A DNA stretch of 64,000 nt from NCBI RefSeq assembly GCF_040822115.1, contig NZ_CP162004.1:3519001-3583000 (forward strand). Reading direction: 5' to 3'. Below, in pieces: positions 16,853-24,439 of the stretch. Position 1 is the first letter of the stretch; every line of letters starts with the position of its first letter. A program made the position numbers and the translations under genes. A model generated the notes under the pieces. It saw only the letters and a program-made list of their open reading frames with translations. It did not search any database and was not told the DNA's origin. Source of the DNA: Flavobacterium sp. WC2421 (GTDB taxonomy: Bacteria > Bacteroidota > Bacteroidia > Flavobacteriales > Flavobacteriaceae).

Positions 16853-17812
16853 ATGAAAAAAGTTCTAAGCCTATTGGTTTTTGCATTTGTATTAAATGGC
16901 TGTGATGACGGTAATTTAACGCAAGAAGATATTAATTTTGAAACTGCTACAATGCAAAGTTGTAGTACAAATAATATTATTTACAAGTTAAAAGACAAAG
17001 AAGCACTGCTAGTTGAGATTCCAGCAGCTTCATTCACAACGGAGCCGTCATTGACCGATACCCCAACAGTTCTTGACATTAGCACTACTAATCGAGTGGT
17101 ATATCGTTTTTATGGTGGTACAGTATCTGCTGATAATATTTGCGAGACAATACCACCTGCAACGCCTATCGTAACGGATCAATGGAATGCAACTGACGGT
17201 AAAATACAAATATTTACTACAGCAGTTAAAACAACAAACACTACTACTAATAGTACTAGAATTACTGGATACAATCATAATATTGTTTTCAAGAACATCA
17301 CTTTTGCAAAAAATAGCGGCACCCAAGTTTATGAAACATTCCCTTTTGGTGATTATGTAACTACTGCGACAACACTCCCTTTTCTTTTTGATCAAACTGT
17401 AGAAAAATGTTCTGCTTCTAATCAAATATATAACTACACCAGTAGTGAGGCTTTAATGTTAACAATAGACCCCAATTTAATTGTTAATGAAGTAACACCA
17501 TTAAATACACCTCGAACTGGAATTATTGGAACTACAACAAATGTTCTTACGTACCGTTTATTTTCAGGACTACTTACCCCAGCTTATTTTTGTAATACAA
17601 CCACACCAACTACTCCAGCTTTAAGCCAAGAATGGACAGGTGTAGAGGGTGTAGCAGGAACAAGCGGTATTGTAGAAGTGACTACAACGACGAATGGCCC
17701 TGGAAGTTTCAAGCATACAATTGTCCTTAAAAAGGTCACTTTAAAGAAAGGAAATAATGATTTTTTATTGGGTGATAATTTCATTTACGGAGACTTATTA
17801 ACCACTAATTAA
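16853..17812 (+). CDS. Hypothetical lipoprotein with two copies of one domain
   Basis: 319 residues from ATG 16853 (the longer frame upstream overlaps the divergent promoters). N-terminal lipoprotein signal with lipobox VLNGC, cysteine about residue 18. The mature part holds two copies of a roughly 140-residue domain: copy 1 from CSTNNIIYKLKDKEALLVEI to ETFPFGDYVT, copy 2 from CSASNQIYNYTSSEALMLTI to NFIYGDLLT. Each has a first Cys in CS-N-IY, a second Cys (DNICET / AYFCNT), an acidic-aromatic QW or EW motif, and H-I-V-K. The two cysteines per copy probably form a disulfide. Function unknown; attached to a membrane facing the periplasm or the surface. Confidence 0.8.
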   Translation: MKKVLSLLVFAFVLNGCDDGNLTQEDINFETATMQSCSTNNIIYKLKDKEALLVEIPAASFTTEPSLTDTPTVLDISTTNRVVYRFYGGTVSADNICETIPPATPIVTDQWNATDGKIQIFTTAVKTTNTTTNSTRITGYNHNIVFKNITFAKNSGTQVYETFPFGDYVTTATTLPFLFDQTVEKCSASNQIYNYTSSEALMLTIDPNLIVNEVTPLNTPRTGIIGTTTNVLTYRLFSGLLTPAYFCNTTTPTTPALSQEWTGVEGVAGTSGIVEVTTTTNGPGSFKHTIVLKKVTLKKGNNDFLLGDNFIYGDLLTTN

Positions 17813-17840
17813 TCCCCCATTATTTTCCGAAATTAGGAAC

Positions 17841-17881
17841 AAAAAAAGGTCCCGTTTGCAATTGCAAACGGGACCTTTTTT
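17841..17881. terminator. Bidirectional intrinsic terminator
   Basis: Long perfect stem (GGTCCCGTTTGCAATT and its complement) flanked by A7 and T7; ends the lipoprotein gene and, on the other strand, the Smr gene. Confidence 0.9.
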
Positions 17882-17898
17882 CATAAAAATCAAATCCT

Positions 17899-18450
17899 TT
17901 ATTTACTGTTTTGTTTTATAAAAACCTCCGTTGCTCCTTGTCCGTATTTTTGATAATTACCTTCTTGAAAAGCAATATTATCATAGCGTCCCAATAAAAA
18001 ATCCAACTCTGCTTTTAGAACTCCTTCACCAACACCATGAATAAAAACTATTTTCGGAATGCGATTTCTAATCGCAAATTCGATATGCCTTTTAGCTGTT
18101 TCTGATTGTAAAGTTAGAATATCATAATTTGACATTCCGCGTTTATTAGGAACTAATTTTTCAATGTGTAAATCAAACTCAGGAGCCGAAATTTCGTTCT
18201 TATCTTTGCGTTCTTTTACAAAACTCCTTGCTTTTGGGATTGCTTTTTCCTTAGCAATTTCATCTACATTGATTCTTTTAATAGAATCCATTAAGTTACT
18301 GGAATTGTTTACTTTAATCAACTCGTTGACAAAAAATGTCATCATAAATCCATCCTCAGTTTCAATAGTAATCTCTTTTTCTTTGGTTGAAACAACAACT
18401 CCGTTTATTGCTTCATCAAGTACTGAAACTTTATCTCCTTTATTAAACAT
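17899..18450 (-). CDS. Smr domain protein (MutS2 C-terminal type, Bacteroidota short form)
   Basis: 183 residues starting MFNKGDKVSVLDEA at 18450; the frame is open further upstream but only through lysine-rich sequence that belongs to the previous gene. An N-terminal beta domain (about 1-60; VSVLDEAINGVVVSTKEKEITIETEDG) precedes a linker and the C-terminal Smr domain (about 100-180; EFDLHIEKL, ETAKRHIEFAIRNRIPKIVFIHGVGEGVLKAEL). HGVGEG is the conserved Smr loop associated with nuclease or nucleic-acid binding activity. The start overlaps the end of the small membrane protein gene by 8 bp. Confidence 0.88.
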   Translation of the reverse strand: MFNKGDKVSVLDEAINGVVVSTKEKEITIETEDGFMMTFFVNELIKVNNSSNLMDSIKRINVDEIAKEKAIPKARSFVKERKDKNEISAPEFDLHIEKLVPNKRGMSNYDILTLQSETAKRHIEFAIRNRIPKIVFIHGVGEGVLKAELDFLLGRYDNIAFQEGNYQKYGQGATEVFIKQNSK

Positions 18451-18625
18451 CTTTATCTTCTTTTTCTTGATTTTTACTCGGCGTTTTAGCACTCAATTGC
18501 ATCATCCCAAACATAAAAACAACTATTGCAACAACAGTGATATAAACATTTTTCTCAGCACTTACCTGCTCAAAAAAAGCTACCAGTATAGCAATAATCA
18601 TTATTGGAATTATTAATTTTTTCAT
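18443..18625 (-). CDS. Small two-helix membrane protein, unknown function
   Basis: 60 residues: MKKLIIPIMIIAILVAFFEQ (helix 1), VYITVVAIVVFMFGMMQLSA (helix 2), and a charged tail (KTPSKNQEKEDKD). A consensus promoter lies 18 bp before the ATG, and the Smr gene overlaps its end by 8 bp, so it is the first gene of a two-gene operon. No known family recognised. Confidence 0.7.
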   Translation of the reverse strand: MKKLIIPIMIIAILVAFFEQVSAEKNVYITVVAIVVFMFGMMQLSAKTPSKNQEKEDKDV

Positions 18626-18643
18626 ATTTTAAATTTCAGATAA

Positions 18644-18651
18644 CAAAAGTA
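18644..18651 (-). promoter_or_regulatory. -7 promoter element (TACTTTTG) for the small membrane protein/Smr operon
   Basis: Minus-strand TACTTTTG, matching TAnnTTTG, 18 bp before the ATG at 18625. Confidence 0.5.
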
Positions 18652-18860
18652 AGAAATAAAAAAAGAGCACTCCTTTTAATAAAAAACTTTCTTTATGCTT
18701 AAAAAATAACAACTATAAAAAGCAACAGTTTTAAACCAAAAACAACAGTTAGAAAAGGACCACTATTTCCAACAAATTTAAAGCTATTTTTCTCGCTTTT
18801 TATTCTATAAAATTGTGCCTATTTTTTCAATTTGGAGTTTGTGAAAACAAGATTTTTATT

Positions 18861-19568
18861 TTAAATTTCTTTTGAAATTCTACTTAAAATATCATTCATC
18901 ATCTCAATTTGAATTTTCTGAATTTCTATTAATTCTTCTTGTTGATGCCGAATTAAATGATCTAACTTTTCATGTAGCATTCTTATTTCTAATTCAGATT
19001 TTAAATTAATCATATAATCTTTTCTTGCTCGGTCTCGGTCTTTTTCTTCCTGACGATTTTGACTCATCATAATTACCGGAGCTTGAAGTGCAGCAAGACA
19101 AGATAAAATTAAATTCAATAAAATGAATGGATAAGGATCAAACCCTTTATTCAAGAGAATATAAATATTAGCCAAAATCCAAAGCACAATAAATATCCCG
19201 AATAAAATAATAAATCGCCAACTACCTCCAAAATCGGCTACTTTATCAGCTACAATTTGCCCAACGGTTCGAACTTCAATTTCATCTTCCACCTTACTTA
19301 CTACAGAGTCGTAACCATCCAGTTCTCCAATAACTTTAGATTCGATTTTTGACAACTCCCCTATTTCATTTGACAAATAATTGGAGATGTATTTTTCTCT
19401 ATATAAATTAAGCTCTTTTATTGATAAAAACTGATCGCTTTTGAAATTAGGAAAATCTGCTTTCATTAATTCCAAAATTGGATTCCGAATTAATTTTCCA
19501 GAAACTTTATCCGTCAATGGAAATTCTTTTTTGGAAAGATCACTTATAAAAGTATTAATTGGTTTCAT
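18861..19568 (-). CDS. DUF1003 membrane protein
   Basis: 235 residues. The N-terminal half is soluble (LSKKEFPLTDKVSGKLIRNP, probable cytoplasmic recognition part). The DUF1003 core is at about 125-215: VADKVADFGGSWRFIILFGIFI, a second helix YPFILLNLILSCLAALQAPV, then the typical IMMSQNRQEEKDRDRARKDY with the charged helix LKSELEIRMLHEKLDHL. Two membrane helices. Function of the family is unknown. Single-gene unit. Confidence 0.88.
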   Translation of the reverse strand: MKPINTFISDLSKKEFPLTDKVSGKLIRNPILELMKADFPNFKSDQFLSIKELNLYREKYISNYLSNEIGELSKIESKVIGELDGYDSVVSKVEDEIEVRTVGQIVADKVADFGGSWRFIILFGIFIVLWILANIYILLNKGFDPYPFILLNLILSCLAALQAPVIMMSQNRQEEKDRDRARKDYMINLKSELEIRMLHEKLDHLIRHQQEELIEIQKIQIEMMNDILSRISKEI

Positions 19569-19718
19569 TGTAGCGTTTTTTACTAGGCTAATTTACATAT
19601 TAAAAAAACACTTTGATATTAAAATAATTATCAGCCCATCAATTCACTTTTATTAAAAAAAAGCACCTGCTTTTGTTAGACTGTGCTACATCTTACAACA
19701 TAATCCAAAATAGTTCAA

Positions 19719-19726
19719 TATATTTG
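19719..19726 (+). promoter_or_regulatory. -7 promoter element (TATATTTG) of the cys leader-cysE-cysM transcript
   Basis: TATATTTG, a full TAnnTTTG match. Transcription would begin near 19730, giving about 25-30 nt before the leader-peptide ATG (19758) and about 150 nt before cysE. Confidence 0.6.
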
Positions 19727-19757
19727 TTTCGTTTTTATTTAAGGAAACCGTTTCGTT

Positions 19758-19832
19758 ATGAACTACAAACAAATCATTTTTCTTTATAACATTCCAATTT
19801 CATCAAAATGGAGTTGTTGTTGCTGTTTCTAA
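19758..19832 (+). CDS. Candidate cysteine leader peptide (24 codons, four consecutive Cys codons)
   Basis: A short frame opening with MNYKQIIFLYNIP and ending SKWSCCCCF, stop TAA at 19830-19832. The cysteine codons are TGT TGT TGC TGT at 19815-19826. It starts 31 bp after a consensus -7 element and ends 47 bp before the start of the serine acetyltransferase gene, which is followed by cysteine synthase. A run of four codons for the end product of the pathway directly upstream of its genes is the classic signature of control by ribosome stalling. Sequence AGTTGTT (19812-19818), overlapping the Ser-Cys-Cys codons, can pair with AACAACT (19836-19842), which is followed by TTT. The frame is too short for ordinary gene finders. 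Confidence 0.75.
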   Translation: MNYKQIIFLYNIPISSKWSCCCCF

Positions 19833-19845
19833 ATAAACAACTTTT
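19812..19845 (+). promoter_or_regulatory. Possible attenuator hairpin over the leader Cys codons
   Basis: AGTTGTT (19812-19818) complements AACAACT (19836-19842), extended by two possible G-U pairs, with a short U run at 19842-19845. The 5' arm covers Cys codons, so a ribosome paused there would prevent folding. The stem is short and AT-rich, so its stability is uncertain. Confidence 0.35.
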
Positions 19846-19879
19846 AACCCATTCTATTAACAATTCACCCCCCATAATC

Positions 19880-20671
19880 ATGACAAAAGATCTGATTATT
19901 AATACTATTGCCTCATTAAAGAGTCATTTTTCCATTAATTATGGAATCAAAACAAAAACAGAAACTTTTACTGAAAAGCTGTTTTATACCTTATTTGATA
20001 AAAATGCTCCATTGAGCGAAAGCATTGATGAACTTGAAAAGTTATTTAAAGACATTTCAGCAATTGCTTGTAAAAAGCCCCATGCCTTATGCGACTCCAT
20101 GTGGGATAAATACCTGGAAAAATTACCGTCAGTACTTGAAAAACTAAATCAAGATGCAGCTTACATTTTAGAAAATGACCCTGCCTCAAATAGTATTGAA
20201 GAAGTGTACCTCGCCTATCCTGGATTTTATGCCATTGCCATCTATCGTTTAAGCCACGAATTATATGCTTTGGACCTATTGCTGTTTTCTCGATTAATGA
20301 GTGAATACGCGCATCGTATTACAGGAACAGACATACATGCAGGTGCAAGTATCGAATCTCCTTTTTTTATTGACCACGCTACCGGAATTGTAATTGGAGA
20401 AACAGCAGTTATCGAAAAGAATGTAAAAATATATCAAGGAGTAACTTTGGGCGCACTGAGCGTAAGCAAAGACATGAAAAATGCCAAAAGACATCCTACT
20501 GTAGAGAAAAATGTATGCATTTATGCTAATGCAACTATTCTTGGAGGAGAAACCATCGTAGGAAAAGGAAGTATTATTGGAGGAAACACTTGGGTGACCA
20601 AATCAATTCCAGCCCAATCAATAGTTACAAATACAACAACAACCGAAGTAAAAGTAAAAGAGTTAAGATAG
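19880..20671 (+). CDS. cysE: Serine O-acetyltransferase
   Basis: 263 residues from the ATG at 19880 (MTKDLIINTIASLKSHF). An in-frame ATG exists at 19808, but it lies inside the leader peptide's Cys codons and would add an unlikely MELLLLFLNK tail. Helical N-terminal domain (about 1-140), then a left-handed beta-helix of hexapeptide repeats (about 155-255): TGTDIHAGASIESPFFIDHATGIVIGE with the catalytic His/Asp region, VTLGALSV, VCIYANATILGGETIVGKGS. It acetylates L-serine with acetyl-CoA, the first committed step of cysteine synthesis, in the cytoplasm. The cysteine synthase gene begins 1 nt after its stop. Confidence 0.93.
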   Translation: MTKDLIINTIASLKSHFSINYGIKTKTETFTEKLFYTLFDKNAPLSESIDELEKLFKDISAIACKKPHALCDSMWDKYLEKLPSVLEKLNQDAAYILENDPASNSIEEVYLAYPGFYAIAIYRLSHELYALDLLLFSRLMSEYAHRITGTDIHAGASIESPFFIDHATGIVIGETAVIEKNVKIYQGVTLGALSVSKDMKNAKRHPTVEKNVCIYANATILGGETIVGKGSIIGGNTWVTKSIPAQSIVTNTTTTEVKVKELR

Positions 20672-20672
20672 T

Positions 20673-21560
20673 ATGGAGCCAAAAAAATTATTAGATCTAA
20701 TTGGGAACACTCCATTAGTAGAAACGGTTAATTTGATCAAGAATAAAAATGTAAAACTCTTATTAAAACTGGAAGGGAATAACCCTGGAGGCAGTGTAAA
20801 AGATAGAGCCGCATACAACATGATTGCATCTGCCCTTGAAAGAGGAGATATAAAAAAAGGAGATAAACTGATTGAAGCTACCAGCGGAAACACTGGAATT
20901 GCATTAGCGATGATTGCACAGTTATTCAATATAGAAATAGAACTAGTGCTTCCCGAAGATTCAACCAAAGAACGTACACAAACCATGCGTGCTTATGGCG
21001 CAACCGTAATCCTTACATCAGCCAAAGAAGGGATTTTAGGCTCTAGAGATTATGCGGATAAAAAAGTGGCTGAAGGTGGTTATATTATGCTCAATCAGTT
21101 TGCTAATGAAGACAACTGGAAAGCCCATTACAAAACAACTGGTCCTGAGATTTGGAATGACACTAACGGTACCGTAACCCATTTTGTTTCGGCAATGGGA
21201 ACTACCGGAACTATTATGGGAACTTCTACTTATTTAAAAGAAAAAAACTCAGATATTCAAATTATTGGAGCGCAACCCAGTGATGGTTCTCAAATTCCAG
21301 GAATTAGAAAATGGCCGCTAGAATATTTACCAAAGATTTTTGATGCCTCAAAAGTGGATAGGATTGTAGAAGTGAGTGAACAAGAAGCTCGAGATATGAC
21401 TAAAAAATTAACTCTGGAAGAAGGTGTTTTTGCTGGAATGAGTAGTGGTGGTTCAGTTGCTACTGCCATAAAAATAGCCGAAGAACTAGAATCAGGCGTT
21501 ATCGTAGCTATTATTTGCGACCGTGGTGATCGTTATTTATCTTCTGATTTATTTGATTAA
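20673..21560 (+). CDS. cysM: Cysteine synthase B
   Basis: 295 residues, fold type II PLP enzyme. PLP lysine in NPGGSVKDRAAY, TSGNTGIALA binds the substrate carboxylate, GTTGT anchors the PLP phosphate, and SSGGSVA follows. Length and the sequence KWPLEYLPKIFDASKVD fit CysM more than CysK. It replaces the acetate of O-acetylserine by sulfide (or thiosulfate) to give cysteine. It shares a transcript with cysE, only 1 nt apart, so the two consecutive steps of the pathway are co-expressed under the putative cysteine leader. Confidence 0.94.
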   Translation: MEPKKLLDLIGNTPLVETVNLIKNKNVKLLLKLEGNNPGGSVKDRAAYNMIASALERGDIKKGDKLIEATSGNTGIALAMIAQLFNIEIELVLPEDSTKERTQTMRAYGATVILTSAKEGILGSRDYADKKVAEGGYIMLNQFANEDNWKAHYKTTGPEIWNDTNGTVTHFVSAMGTTGTIMGTSTYLKEKNSDIQIIGAQPSDGSQIPGIRKWPLEYLPKIFDASKVDRIVEVSEQEARDMTKKLTLEEGVFAGMSSGGSVATAIKIAEELESGVIVAIICDRGDRYLSSDLFD

Positions 21561-21569
21561 ACATTTCAT

Positions 21570-22019
21570 ATGATTAAAATAATTAGAACCACTCCAGAAA
21601 ACATAGATTTTATCAGCTTGATAAATAAACTTGATAGAGACATCAAACTAAGGGATGGGGACGAACACACTTTCTTTGCACAGTTTAATAAAACGGATAG
21701 TATCAAGAATGCGATTGTGGTTTATGATGAGTTACAAGCGGTAGGTTGTGGTGCTTTTAAATTCTATGAAGAAGGTGTTGCCGAAATAAAAAGAATGTAT
21801 GTAAATCCAGAAGCTCGTGGCAAAGGAATTGCTTCTAAAGTTTTAACCGAATTAGAATTTTGGGCAAAAGAAGAAAACTACACCAGTTGCATCCTTGAAA
21901 CTGGTAAAAAATATCCAGAAGCTATTGCACTTTATAAAAAAAATGGATTTGTTGTAATCCCTAATTATGGTCAATATGAAGATATAGAAGACAGCATTTG
22001 TTTTCAAAAAACACTTTAA
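21570..22019 (+). CDS. GNAT family N-acetyltransferase
   Basis: 149 residues. Acetyl-CoA pyrophosphate-binding motif A is VNPEARGKGIASKVLTELE (R-G-x-G-x-A) at about 87-105, preceded by beta 4 GVAEIKRMY and followed by CILETGKKYPEAIALYKKNGF. The start is 9 bp after cysM, so it may belong to the same transcript, but its substrate is unknown; a link to cysteine metabolism is only positional. Confidence 0.9.
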   Translation: MIKIIRTTPENIDFISLINKLDRDIKLRDGDEHTFFAQFNKTDSIKNAIVVYDELQAVGCGAFKFYEEGVAEIKRMYVNPEARGKGIASKVLTELEFWAKEENYTSCILETGKKYPEAIALYKKNGFVVIPNYGQYEDIEDSICFQKTL

Positions 22020-22080
22020 ATACATTATTGTTACTTATAAAAGTCACTGCTTATTTTCAATTAACGAATCGGAATTTTTA

Positions 22081-22770
22081 ATGAAAGCATATCGTTTATT
22101 TTTCGGATTATTTCTTTCATCATTTCTTATGGGACAAAAACTGCAGGCACAAGACTGGCCAAATTTAAATAAATATCAAAAAGATAACCTTCGTTTACAA
22201 AACGAACCTACTACTTCGAATAGCGTCGTTTTCATGGGCGATTCTATAACCGAGTTTTGGAGCAATGTAGCGCCACAATATTTTCAAACTCATAATTACA
22301 TCAATCGTGGAATTAGTGGTCAAACAACGCCACAAATGCTGATTCGTTTTAGAGCTGATGTTATTGCTTTAAAACCTAGCATTGTAGTTATTCTTGCGGG
22401 TGTAAATGATATCGCTGAAAATACTGGACCTGCAACCTTAGAAATGATTACAAATAATATTTTTTCTATGATTGAGTTGGCGAAAGCCCACAATATTAAA
22501 GTGATTCTTTGTTCTGTTTTACCTGCTTTTGATTTTCCTTGGAACCCCAATCAAAACCCAGCTACTAAAATCATGGCTTTAAACAACTTATTAATAAATT
22601 ATGCCGACGTTAATGCCATTACTTTTGTTGATTACTATTCGGCAATGGTTGATGACCGCAACGGACTACCCTTAATTTATTCAGCAGATGGCGTCCATCC
22701 AAACAAAACTGGATATGAAGTAATGGCTCGATTAGTACAACAAGCCATTCAATTGAACTCGACTAAATAA
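22081..22770 (+). CDS. Secreted SGNH/GDSL-type hydrolase
   Basis: 229 residues with a signal peptide (AYRLFFGLFLSSFLMGQKLQAQ). SGNH blocks are all present: VFMGDSITEFW (catalytic Ser, block I), GISGQTTPQM (Gly, block II), LAGVNDIAENTG (Asn, block III) and SADGVHPNKTGYE (Asp-x-x-His, block V). Such enzymes are periplasmic or secreted esterases or platelet-activating-factor acetylhydrolase-like proteins acting on acyl or acetyl esters, often on carbohydrates. Stand-alone position between GNAT and aldo/keto reductase genes gives no substrate clue. Confidence 0.92.
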   Translation: MKAYRLFFGLFLSSFLMGQKLQAQDWPNLNKYQKDNLRLQNEPTTSNSVVFMGDSITEFWSNVAPQYFQTHNYINRGISGQTTPQMLIRFRADVIALKPSIVVILAGVNDIAENTGPATLEMITNNIFSMIELAKAHNIKVILCSVLPAFDFPWNPNQNPATKIMALNNLLINYADVNAITFVDYYSAMVDDRNGLPLIYSADGVHPNKTGYEVMARLVQQAIQLNSTK

Positions 22771-22793
22771 CTTGATCTAAAAATTGCAACAAA

Positions 22794-23780
22794 ATGAAAT
22801 ATAGAACACTAGGAAAAACTAATTTTGAAATCTCCGAAATAGCACTTGGAACATGGCAAGTTGGAGGAAAATGGGGTTCCCCTTTTAATGATAAAACAGC
22901 TGACGAATTAATAAATACAGCAATAGACAATGGTGTAAACTTTATTGATACCGCAGATGTTTATGAAAATGGATTAAGTGAAACTGCAGTAGGTAGAGTG
23001 GTTCGTTCGCGTTCAGAACGAATTTATGTCGCTACAAAATGTGGCCGCCAAATTAATCCTCATACCAGCGAAGGATATCAACCTAAAGTGCTTCAAAAAT
23101 TTGTAGAAGACAGTTTAAAAAGAACAGGGTTGGAAACATTGGACCTTATTCAGTTGCATTGTCCTCCTAATCCAGTTTACTATCGTCCTGAGATTTTTGA
23201 AATGTTTGATCGGTTAAAAGACCAAGGTAAAATTTTAAACCTTGGAGTTAGTGTCGAAAAAGTGGAAGAAGCCATAAAAGCAATTGAATATCCCAACGTA
23301 AATACCGTTCAGATTATTTTTAATCTTTTCCGTCAGCGTCCTTCGGAGCTTTTTTTCAAAGAAGCCAAAAAGAAAGATATAGGAATCATTGCAAGAGTTC
23401 CTTTAGCTAGCGGACTCCTTACTGGACTTTTCAATTCCGAAACCAAATTTGAATCACAAGATCATAGAAATTTTAACCGAAATGGGGAAGCTTTTGATAA
23501 AGGAGAAACGTTTGCTGGCATCAATTACGAATTGGGTTTAAAAGCCGTTGAAGCATTAAAAGCATTATTCCCAAACACAACAAACTTAGCGCCTATCGCT
23601 TTGCAATGGATTTTGAGTTTTAATGAAATTAGTTGTATTATTCCAGGCGCTTCTAAAGTAAGTCATGTGGAATCCAACTTATCTGTTTATGATTTACCCG
23701 AGTTAACACCCGAAAAAATCAAGGCTATGAATGAAATTTATGAGCAATATATTAAACCCGAAGTACATCAGGTTTGGTAA
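22794..23780 (+). CDS. Aldo/keto reductase
   Basis: 328 residues, TIM-barrel NADPH oxidoreductase. Catalytic tetrad visible: Asp in NFIDTADVYENGLSE (with Tyr), Lys in YVATKCGRQ, His in LDLIQLHCPP. The cofactor region at the C-terminal side contains IIPGASKVSHVESNL. The sequence resembles the YghZ/MocA-like plant-potassium-channel-beta group. Substrate unknown. Followed by a bidirectional terminator. Confidence 0.92.
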   Translation: MKYRTLGKTNFEISEIALGTWQVGGKWGSPFNDKTADELINTAIDNGVNFIDTADVYENGLSETAVGRVVRSRSERIYVATKCGRQINPHTSEGYQPKVLQKFVEDSLKRTGLETLDLIQLHCPPNPVYYRPEIFEMFDRLKDQGKILNLGVSVEKVEEAIKAIEYPNVNTVQIIFNLFRQRPSELFFKEAKKKDIGIIARVPLASGLLTGLFNSETKFESQDHRNFNRNGEAFDKGETFAGINYELGLKAVEALKALFPNTTNLAPIALQWILSFNEISCIIPGASKVSHVESNLSVYDLPELTPEKIKAMNEIYEQYIKPEVHQVW

Positions 23781-23801
23781 ATACATCAATTCTAATTTTA
23801 T

Positions 23802-23839
23802 AAAAAAAAGGTCTCAATTATAATTGAGACCTTTTTTTG
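23802..23839. terminator. Bidirectional intrinsic terminator
   Basis: Stem AAAGGTCTCAATTA / TAATTGAGACCTTT with flanking A and T runs between the converging aldo/keto reductase and OsmC genes. Confidence 0.9.
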
Positions 23840-23854
23840 TACTTATTCTATTTC

Positions 23855-24265
23855 TTAAACCAAATTGGCTTCCGATACAATTTCTGAATTCAACAATTTA
23901 GAAATCGGACAATTTTTCTCTGCCTTAGTGACTAACTCTTGAAATTTTTCATTCGAAATTCCAGCTATTTTAGCTGCAACAGTTAAATGGGAACTTAGTA
24001 TTGTTCCCTCAACCAAATTAATAATACATTTGGTCTCAATACTTTCTATTTCAAAACCTTCTTCGGTAACATAAGCAGAAAGTTGCATAGTAAAACAGCC
24101 TGAATGTGCTGCTGCTACTAATTCTTCAGGATTAGTCCCTACGCCTTCTTCAAAACGAGATTTAAATGAATATTGTGTATTTTCTAATGTTTTACTTTGC
24201 GTTGTTAATACACCAGCTCCCTCTTTAAGAGATCCTTTCCAAATAGCGGTTGCATTTCTTTTCAT
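23855..24265 (-). CDS. OsmC family peroxiredoxin-like protein
   Basis: 136 residues. The two conserved redox cysteines are in AAAHSGCFTMQLS and AEKNCPISKLL, and the N-terminal RFEEGVGTNPEELVAAA is typical of OsmC (rather than Ohr). It reduces organic hydroperoxides and is commonly induced by osmotic or oxidative stress. A consensus promoter lies 22 bp upstream of its ATG; single-gene unit. Confidence 0.92.
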   Translation of the reverse strand: MKRNATAIWKGSLKEGAGVLTTQSKTLENTQYSFKSRFEEGVGTNPEELVAAAHSGCFTMQLSAYVTEEGFEIESIETKCIINLVEGTILSSHLTVAAKIAGISNEKFQELVTKAEKNCPISKLLNSEIVSEANLV

Positions 24266-24287
24266 AATTTTAACTTTTTAGTTCTCT

Positions 24288-24295
24288 CAAATTTA
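24288..24295 (-). promoter_or_regulatory. -7 promoter element (TAAATTTG) of the OsmC gene
   Basis: Minus-strand TAAATTTG, 22 bp before the ATG at 24265. Confidence 0.55.
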
Positions 24296-24376
24296 GCTTT
24301 TTAAAATGTAAGAATTTTGATTATTATATTATTTAACGAAAATTTAAAATATGTTTACTATTTGTAATTAAATCTA

Positions 24377-24410
24377 AAAAAACCAGCCCAAATTAAATTG
24401 GGCTGGTTTT
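24377..24410 (-). terminator. Intrinsic terminator of the giant repeat-protein gene
   Basis: AAAACCAGCCCAAATT pairs with AATTGGGCTGGTTTT; on the minus strand it lies 30 bp after the stop of the repeat-protein gene and is followed by a T-run. Confidence 0.88.
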
Positions 24411-24439
24411 CTCTAAGTTCATAGTATCACCCAATTATT

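Noticed and set aside
19808..19880. In-frame ATG for cysE at 19808 (would start MELLLLFLNK)
   Set aside because: It lies inside the Cys codons of the leader frame read in another phase; the leucine run is just the shifted TTG/TGT repeat. The ATG at 19880 gives a normal CysE start.
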